Both the position numbers and the translations under genes were made by a program. This document shows, in pieces, positions 57,580-64,000 of a stretch of 64,000 nt of DNA. Under the pieces are notes generated by a model. It was not told the DNA's origin. It saw only the letters and a program-made list of their open reading frames with translations, and ran no database searches. The stretch is from Medakamo hakoo (Eukaryota > Chlorophyta > Trebouxiophyceae > Coccomyxaceae), in NCBI GenBank assembly GCA_026636295.1, contig CP089453.1, positions 930,001 through 994,000 of the forward strand, given 5' to 3'. How positions within the stretch are numbered: the first letter of the stretch is position 1; each line of letters starts with the position of its first letter.

Positions 57580-57874
57580 GGTGAAAAACTGATTCTTTCT
57601 AGAGGTTGCGGCGGGATGCTAGGAAACCCCGCCCGGGGGGTGGTCGGGGAGGGGGGGAGGAAAAAGACACACACGCGGCCAGCACCACCTCGCACTGCTT
57701 TAGATGAAGCAGCAGCAATGGTCAGGCGCGGAATTACTATTCTTCTTCGTTGAAACAAGAAAAAACGGGCGTTGTTGTTGGGCGTTGAGGTTGAGGCGGC
57801 GGGTGGTGGGTGGCTGGATTCTGTTGAACACAAAATAAAAAACAGCCGTCACGGCGGCAACCTGCTTCGACCGT
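57580..57874. other. Convergent spacer, expansin 2 / mitochondrial carrier
   Basis: 295 bp. It contains a G-rich patch (57634-57660) and a lower-G+C stretch (57700-57780, 57820-57850) with GTTGTTGTTG. Probably overlapping 3' UTRs; no gene is seen. Confidence 0.42.
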
Positions 57875-58880
57875 CTACTCACACCTCTCTCGCCTCCTGC
57901 CCGCTACCCACGCCCGCGCCTTTTCGTACGTCACCCACTGCAGCGCCGTCGCCGTGCCCAGCTGCAGGATCCGCGCGCCCGCGCCCGCCGCAAACGCGCG
58001 GGCGCCGCCGCTCCTCCACAGGTCGGCCGCGACGGTGGCGGCGGTGAGAGAGGACGCCTGACCGCCCACGCCCGACAGGACTTGAAGGCGCGTCTTGACC
58101 ACGTCCAGTGGGTGGGTAGCAGCAGCGGCGGCGCCGGCGGCCAGGCCCGCACAGGCGGCCAGCGTCGGCGCGGGCAAGGCTGCGGCTCCCGTTCCATCTC
58201 CCGCAGCCGCTGTCAGCCGGCCGTACCCGGCAAAAAACAGGGCACCCCACGGCAGCCAGACCGCGTTGGTAGCCCAGTACCCCGTGAGCAAGCCGCGCAG
58301 CCCGCCGCGCGCCCAGGCGGCGGCTAAAGCCGCGCGAGGCGAGGCCGCTCCAGCAGCTGCGGCAGCTTGAGGCGACAGCGCGGGCCCGGCCTGCACGCGT
58401 TCCCGGACGACGTCTGCCGGCGTGAAAGCGAGGCCGCCGACGAGTTGAGCGAGTATGCCGGTACACGCATCGGTGAGTGGACCTGGCGGGGCGTTGATGG
58501 CGGCGGCGGCGGCGCGGCCGCCTTCGACGCCGGCAAAATAAAACGCCGACCCGGGCGCGGCGCCGGCGAGGGTTGCTGTGAGGCCACGCCAAAACCCTGC
58601 CGCGCCGTATTGAGCGTAGACAGACCTCGCCGCAGCCCACGTAGAAGGTGGTGGGCCGGGGCTGGTGCCTGCTCGCACCTGGAGCTGGGCTTTCAGAGTG
58701 TCAAGCGGGTCTGTGCGGTGTTTGGTGGATGATGGATGGTGGAACAGAAGGATGGAGGTTGCACCTGTGCAAAGTTTGCAAGCGTGTTGACGCATTGGTG
58801 TGCGACTCCTCGCCCCCAAACTTACGCGTCAGGCTCTTGGTCAGCACGCTGGTCGCTGTGCCGGCGAGCAGGCCCGTCAT
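57875..58880 (-). CDS. Mitochondrial carrier family (SLC25) protein
   Basis: Six-helix transporter of the mitochondrial or plastid inner membrane. Two exons on the minus strand, 58826-58880 and 57875-58710, joined in phase 1; 296 residues, the normal size. The splice recreates the first signature LTHPLDTLKAQLQ; the second and third are FTPADVVRERVQ and ATHPLDVVKTRLQ, giving the three P-x-[DE]-x-x-[KR] repeats of the family. Also seen: GFWRGLTATLAGAAPGSAFY, GYWATNAVWLPWGALFFAGY and ALQWVTYEKARAWV. The membrane helices are unusually Ala/Gly-rich, as elsewhere in this genome. The substrate cannot be told from sequence alone. Confidence 0.9.
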
Positions 58881-59166
58881 GGGAGAGGGCTGGGGTGGTG
58901 TGGGCGGGTCTGGGCGGGGCATAGTGGGAGCCGCGGCGGCGCGAGAGCGCCGGGCCGGCGCCTCGCGTCCGCCGACACGCGTAGGTTTAGGCTTGTGGTG
59001 GACACCAAGCGCCTCTTCACTTTTCGCACGAAAATATTTGGGGGACGTTTTGCAATTCTCTCAAGTGTTGTTGGGACGACGACGACGACGCACTCCCCCT
59101 CCTCTCTCACACACACTCCTCTTCAAAAAAGAACGAAAAAAAAGAACGAAAGAGAGAAAAACCACC

Positions 59167-61362
59167 TCACGCCGCCGCCTGCTGCTGCTGCATGGCCTTC
59201 GCCGCCCCACCTGTGGGCGGCGGCACCAACGCCCCCGCCTCCACACCAGCCCGGCGCTTCACAACCATGTTGAGTCCTTTGGCCGTGTGAATGGTCGCGC
59301 CTGTGGCCATGCCGACCGCGTCCAGCCCGCCCGGCAGCTCAAATTTGAAGCGCCGCAGCAGCGCCGCCAACAGGACGAGCGCTTCCATCATGGCGAACTG
59401 GTCGCCGACGCACTTGCGCGGGCCGCCGCCAAAGGGAATGAAGGCAAAGTCAGACGACACATCGTTGGGGTAGAGGGACGAGCCCTCCGCGCCCGGGCGG
59501 TACCCGGCCCACGCGCCCTTGAAGTCCGGGTTGGACCGGGCTTCCGTGTAGCGCTCCGGGCGGAAGGCGTCCGGGTCGGGCGCCCACAGGTGTGGGGACC
59601 GGTGCAAGTTCCACACGGAGATGAACAGGTCGGCGCCCGCGCCGATGGGGTAGCCCGCCGGGTCGCCGTTCAGGCCGGGCGGCAGGGTGTCGGGCCCGAG
59701 CGCGCGGCGGATGAGGATGGGCGGCTGCGGGTACAGGCGCAGCGACTCGGCCAGGCAGGCGCGCAGGTATGGCAGGGCGGGCGCGTCGGCGAAGCCGGGC
59801 GCCCGGTCGCCCAGCACCGCATCCACCTCCGCCACGGCTTTGGCGCACGCGGCCGGGTGGGTGGCCAGGCTCGCGAGCGCCCACGTCAGGACGGCCGCCG
59901 TCGTCTCGTGGCCCGCGATCAGCATCGTCATCAGGTCGTCCCGCAGCTGGCGGTCGCCCAGGTCCGCGCCCCGGGCGTCGACCAGGAAGCGCAGGAGCGA
60001 CGGGTCGGACACGCGGGAGTAGTCGCGGGCGGCCAGCGCTTCGGCGTCCGCCTCCGACCTCGTCGCGCGCGCGCCCTCAATCAGCCCGTCCAAGCACTCG
60101 TTCAGGAGGGCGAGGTCCGCCCGGAACGCCCGCTGCCTGGGCACCAGCACGTCCGCGCCGGGCAGGTTCCAGTACGGGATGTAAAACGTCGACCGGTGCT
60201 CGGCTTCCTTCAGGACGCCGTAGACGGCCTTGACGACGGGCGAGTCGGCCGCGTCGCCGGCCGCGCCGAAATCGTAGTTGAAGACGCCCAGTCCGATGAC
60301 GTCCAGGCCAAAGGACAGGAAGACCTGCTCCATGTCGACGGACGTGGAGGCGGCCGGCGAGGCGTCAATCTCGGAGGACAGGCGGTCGAGCGCGCGGCCC
60401 GCGCAGGCGGCGAACATGGCCGCCATCGCGTCGAGGTACGCCGCGTGGAAGGCCGGGACGACCGCCCGGCGCCGGGGCTTCCACGTCTCCAAGTCGGCGG
60501 GGATCAGGCCCTTGCCCATGATGGGCTCCAGGATCTCGGCCAGCACGCCCTTGTCATAGTTGAACGCGTTGTCGCGGAGCAGGTGGCGGGCGACGACCGG
60601 GTCGGAGACGACGATGAAGGCTTTCGGCCCAAACGCGAGCTTGTACACGCCGCCGTTGTCCAGGAACCAGCCGTACAGGGCTTTGAACAGGGGTTCGTCG
60701 CCCGCCAGGTCGGACAGCTCGCCCGCCGCGGTAGGGATGTTGGCGCCGCCCAGGTCGGGCTGGAAGTAGCCCTGTTGGGGGTTGGGCGGTGTGTGGGGAC
60801 ATGGGGTTGTGAAGTCGGGGGAAGGTTGGGGCTGGATGGGAAGGGTCCCGGGCTGGGTTTCAGAAAGTGCGGGCGTGCGGCGGGTGAAGGACGTCGCACC
60901 CTCACGCTTTTCTCACGGCGGGCGTGCCAAGACGTCAGCACCTCCGACTATGCGTGTCGCGGCGGCTTGAAATGCGCGCCACGCCCGGCGCAGGCTTCCG
61001 AAAGCCGGGCCTTGCCAGGAATTCGCTTCGCTGTGTCACCACCCCTCCCCTCCCATCGTCCCACCGAAAAAAACTCTGTCACTCACCTGCGACACCTGGG
61101 TCAGCAGCCGGGACAGGCCGTCCTTGGTGTTGCCTTTGCCCAGGTACGTGGCGTACAGCAGGGCGGCGACGGAAGGCGAGAAGAACAGGGCCAGACCGGC
61201 GGCGGTGCCCAAGGCAGACGGCGGTGGCGCGGGCATGCGGAGCGACGGCCGTTGCGTGTGCGGCAGGCGCATCGACGGCCGCATGTGCGAGGGTTTAGTC
61301 ATTCCACCACGTCCAGACGCTAGTCCGGGTCGTGGACTAGCCATCGGCGTGAGCGCGTGCAT
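59167..61362 (-). CDS. CYP97: Cytochrome P450 CYP97 carotenoid hydroxylase
   Basis: CYP97 enzymes hydroxylate the rings of carotenes on the way to lutein and zeaxanthin in plastids. Two exons on the minus strand, 61087-61362 and 59167-60771, joined in phase 0; 626 residues. The first exon is a Ser/Arg/Pro-rich transit peptide followed by a hydrophobic stretch (GLALFFSPSVAALLYATYLG). Seen: GGANIPTAAGELSDLAGDEP, LYGWFLDNGGVYKLAFGPKA, WKPRRRAVVPAFHAAYLDAM, I-helix MLIAGHETTAAVLTW, ExxR in ESLRLYPQPPILIRR, RPERYTEARSNPDF and haem loop FIPFGGGPRKCVGDQFAM. These match plant LUT1/LUT5 closely. Start chosen at MHALTPMASPRPG; several in-frame ATGs follow. Confidence 0.93.
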
Positions 61363-61371
61363 CGGGGCAGG

Positions 61372-61393
61372 TGTGTGTGTGTGTGTGTGTGTG
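61372..61393 (+). repeat. (GT)n microsatellite in the CYP97 upstream spacer
   Basis: A GTGTGTGT run followed by a G-run lies in the 60 bp between the CYP97 start and the next minus-strand stop; the CYP97 promoter must be short or overlap that gene. Confidence 0.85.
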
Positions 61394-61422
61394 GGGGGGG
61401 GGCGGCCCAAAAAGCTCTCGTC

Positions 61423-61569
61423 TCAGGACGAGAGGACCAAGAACACGCCGCAGTAGACTTCCGCGACGATCACGGCGCGGGTGAGGAACGACACGGCCTC
61501 CTCAGCAGAGCAGACGGACTCAAGGAAATCAGACAGATGGTTCAAGGCCGCGGAGACGGCCGCGGGCAT
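61423..61569 (-). CDS. 48-residue hydrophobic-tailed protein, unknown
   Basis: Single small frame, MPAAVSAALNHLSDFLESVC at the start and a C-terminal hydrophobic helix AVIVAEVYCGVFLVL. It looks like a small tail-anchored or single-pass subunit, such as those of mitochondrial translocases or respiratory complexes, but I cannot name it. Support: a plausible amphipathic-plus-membrane pattern, strongly G/C-ending codons, and a start 148 bp from the divergent coiled-coil gene, the spacing typical of pairs here. It could instead be the last exon of a longer gene. Confidence 0.5.
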   Translation of the reverse strand: MPAAVSAALNHLSDFLESVCSAEEAVSFLTRAVIVAEVYCGVFLVLSS

Positions 61570-61717
61570 GTGCGGTTGTGTGGTGTGTCCGGGCGGCTCT
61601 CTCGTCGGGGGATGGGAGGTGTGAGTGGTTGCGAGGTTTGAGCGGACCTTTCGCCTTCCCCCGCGCACACCTCAACAAAAAAACCCCGTCCAGCCTTCCC
61701 CCCCACCACCTGCACCC
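61570..61717. promoter_or_regulatory. Bidirectional promoter region, small protein / coiled-coil gene
   Basis: 148 bp between divergent ATGs, with an A-run near 61677-61683. No named motif. Confidence 0.38.
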
Positions 61718-63821
61718 ATGGGCGACCGTGCCTATCCCGTCGCCCCGCCCCGCCTGCGCATGCGGGACGCCTTGCTGGAGGTATGGAGTGACTGTGTTTG
61801 GGGGTGGGTGTGCCGACGCTTTGCCTCTCCCCTCCTCTTTTTCCATCCATTCATTCTCCATCTCCCCATCAACACAGGCCGCGCCCGACCTGGCGCCCGT
61901 CCTGGGCGTCCCAGCCCCACCCTCCGCGCCCGGGTCACCGTCCCGCCCACCCCTAGCCCCCGTGGTGGTGGGAGTGGCCGGCGCGGCGCCCGCCGCCGCA
62001 CCGCGGTCGCCTCCTCCGACCAAGCGCCCGCCCGCGCCGACCACTGCTCCATCCTCGCCGGCGACCCGCGGCGGCTCGCCGCCCGGCCGCGCGTCCTTCG
62101 AACTGGAACCGTCGTCCGCTGAGACCATCGCTGCGGAGCTAGCCCGCGTCAAGGCCGAACGCTCTGCTTTGCTGGCCAGCCTGGCGGCGGCGCGCGCGGG
62201 CGCCGGGCGGACGGGCGCGGCGCTGCAGGCCGCCGACGCGGCGCGGCTGCGCGGCGAAGTCGCGGCCAAACGCGCGGCCCTCGACGCGGCCACAGAAGAA
62301 GCGGCCGTCGCTGCGGCTGCTGTCGAGCGCGCCCGCCTGGCCGCAGCGGAAGCGGCTGCCGGCGCGGCTGCCGCGGCGGCTCCGCCCCCCTCGGCCGCAC
62401 GCCTGGCGTCCCTGCGCGAGAAGGCCGCGGCCGTCACGGCGGCCTTTGAAGCGTCCGACGCGCGCGCCCGCCTGTACGCCGCCCTGGAAGACCGCACCCG
62501 CGCCGACCACGCCGCGGCGGAAGCGGCCCTGCGGGCCGCCCAAGCCGAACGGGATGGGTTTGAAGCCGACCGCACGGCGGCGGTCGCGTTCCTCGGCGCG
62601 GCCCGTGGTGCGGCCGCGTCGGCAGATGCCGACCTCGCCCGGCGCCGGGACGCGGCGGACGCGGTGGGCGCGGCCTGGCGCCGGCGCCTGGCCGACCGGC
62701 GCCGGGAGGTGGCGGGCCTGGAGCGGGAGGCGGCGGCGGACGCGGCCCGCATGGACGCCGCGGCCGCCGCCGCCCGGGCCGCCGCGGCCGCCGCCCGCCG
62801 CCACCGGTCCGACTCGGACGATGACGGCGACGCGGAGGCCGCGGCCGCGGCGGCGCTGCGGCCGCAGGTGGAAGCGGCGGACGCGGCGTGGGCGCGCGTG
62901 CGCGGGCTGGCTGGAGCCGCCTCGGCCGACGGCGTCATCGCCCACTGGGCGGGCCTGCAAGCCCGGGCGGCGGAGTTGAAGGCTGCCGCGGCGGCAGCTC
63001 AGGCCCGGCGTGACGCGACGCGCGCGGAACTGGCGAGCCTGGCGGCCGTGGCGGTGGGCGGGGAGGGACGGCCCCCCGCAGACGGCGGCGGGGAGGAGGG
63101 CGGCAGTGCAGGCTCGCTCGACGCGCTGGCCGCTGATGCGGCGGCCGCGTCCGCCGCCGCGTCCGCCGCCGCAGGCCGGGCCGCCCGCCTGGCGGGCACT
63201 ACCTCGTCCGCCAAAGCCTCCCTGCGCTGGCTGGCGGGGCGGGTGGGCGCGGCCGTCGTGCCACCGCCGGCGGCAGGGGACGGTGGTGAGACCACCGAAG
63301 AAGCGGAGCTGGCCAGCCTGCTGGCCGCGGTTGGCGGCCGCCTGGGCGAGCTGGCGGCCGCACCGGCAACGAGCGCAGAGGTGGCGCTGCACCCCACCTT
63401 TCCGCACCGCCCCACCCGCGAGTCGGGCGGGTCCCGCCTCACGGCCGCCGGCAGCAGCACGGGGGGCACCGCGCGCCGGCCGTCGCGCGTGTCGGGCGGC
63501 GGGCGCGGCGGACCCTCCACCGCCCGCCGGGCCAGCACCGCGTCCAGCAGCGGCCTGGGGCGCCTGCGCACCACGGTGGATGACGCGGCCGACGCGGAGG
63601 AGGGTGGCGTGGACGGCTCCGCCGACGGCGGCGGCGGCGGCGGCGCCACCACCACGGCCACCCCTGCCGCCTGGGACGGCGTGCCGACGCGCGACCAGGT
63701 CAAAGCCCGGGCGGCCCGCCTGGTGAGGGCGGACGCCAAAGCGGCGGCAGCGGCGGCGGCTGCAGCGGCGGAGGCGGCTGATGCTGCCAAAGGGCGTGGG
63801 AGTGGGGGCGGGCGGCGGTGA
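61718..63821 (+). CDS. Long alanine-rich coiled-coil protein
   Basis: Two exons, 61718-61780 and 61878-63821, joined in phase 0; 668 residues. After MGDRAYPVAPPRLRMRDALL and a Pro/Ser-rich linker, residues about 85-450 are almost all coiled coil (IAAELARVKAERSALLASLA, LASLREKAAAVTAAFEASDA, RRREVAGLEREAAADAARMD, VIAHWAGLQARAAELKAAAA). The tail is Ser/Arg/Gly-rich and ends in another Ala-rich helix. The general layout resembles axonemal docking or scaffold coiled-coil proteins, but this is only an impression. The 3' end is uncertain: a GTGAGG donor-like site at 63721 and an acceptor CTTCCAG at 63901-63907 would splice into an open frame running off the window. Confidence 0.62.
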
Positions 63822-64000
63822 CAGGAGACGTGTTGCGTCCCCCCATGCCCCCTTCCATCCACATCGCCCACACCCCCCCTGCCTGCTCTCCACACTCTTC
63901 TTCCAGGCACGGGGCCGAACGCGCGCGGCGCGGACGAAGGAAAGCCCGAGAAGGCGTCGCGGCCGTGCCCACCCCTTGCCGCCCACGCACCCTGCCCGCC
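63822..64000. other. Window end: spacer or possible downstream exon
   Basis: A pyrimidine-rich stretch (63840-63907) ends in an AG, followed by a frame open to the window edge. It may be a 3' exon of the coiled-coil gene or the leader of the next gene. Confidence 0.35.

Noticed and set aside
2321-57870. A conserved TGTAA polyadenylation signal as in core chlorophytes
   Set aside because: Only one clear copy (8521-8525, RPS26 strand) was noticed; other 3' regions lack it, so I draw no taxonomic conclusion.
1-64000. tRNA, rRNA, CRISPR arrays, transposons and virus-derived elements
   Set aside because: I scanned by eye for T-arm boxes, regular spacer-repeat arrays, terminal repeats and transposase, integrase or reverse-transcriptase motifs and found none. 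This is not a substitute for covariance or profile searches.

Overview
The window is a gene-dense stretch of a nuclear genome from a very G+C-rich photosynthetic eukaryote, most likely a unicellular green alga. I place it in the green lineage because it holds a nuclear gene for the plastid acetyl-CoA carboxylase alpha subunit with a transit-like leader, a CYP97 carotenoid hydroxylase, two expansin-type wall proteins, a plant-type SMP-C2 membrane-tethering protein and a plant XB3-type ankyrin-RING ligase. These sit beside ordinary eukaryotic genes (ORC4, XPB, PUS10, MAK16, complex I and III subunits, ATG4). I cannot name the species. I see no bacterial operons, CRISPR array, transposon, LTR element, rRNA or tRNA gene.

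I built 33 protein-coding genes by joining exons across both strands; they contain 46 spliceosomal introns of 94-437 bp. Only the first gene (ORC4) is cut by the window edge, and the last (coiled-coil) may continue past it. The introns are GT-AG but with an odd donor: about 40 of 46 read GTG, often GTGCGT. Stop codons by my count are 24 TGA, 8 TAG and 1 TAA. Ten gene pairs are head-to-head, mostly with only 130-230 bp between start codons, so short bidirectional promoters look like the rule.

Layout. 1-11.5 kb: ORC4 (replication origin), YOS1 (ER-Golgi transport), EBP1, an importin-alpha-like ARM protein, a plastid-type ABC transporter, ribosomal protein eS26 and ATG4 (autophagy). 11.7-16.6 kb: an ankyrin protein, an Ala-rich coiled-coil protein and a UBE2H-type ubiquitin-conjugating enzyme. 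16.8-26.5 kb: XPB (TFIIH helicase) back-to-back with PUS10, thymidine kinase, an Arc1p/AIMP1-like tRNA-binding cofactor and MAK16. 26.7-37.6 kb: a membrane calycin-like protein, a glycerophosphodiester phosphodiesterase, the SMP-C2 protein and a 1,222-residue protein with a duplicated unrecognised domain. 38-41.6 kb: complex I NDUFV1 head-to-head with cytochrome c1. 42-50.9 kb: a SNF2 remodeller, a small winged-helix-like protein, the carboxyltransferase alpha subunit and TIM8. 51-54.1 kb: the ankyrin-RING ligase and KEOPS subunit CGI121. 54.6-57.6 kb: two tandem expansins. 57.9-64 kb: a mitochondrial carrier, CYP97, a 48-residue membrane protein and a second coiled-coil protein.

The genes do not form one pathway; this is a typical housekeeping landscape. 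The points most worth a second look are an eS26 that has lost two of its four zinc-binding cysteines, the duplicated-domain chromatin-like protein at 33.9-37.6 kb, two long perfect or near-perfect palindromes, the donor-site consensus, several stop-free introns of 3n length, and an SMP-C2 tether with predicted membrane anchors at both ends. Exon borders were set by reading frame, splice dinucleotides and remembered family sequences, not by transcript data or database searches.
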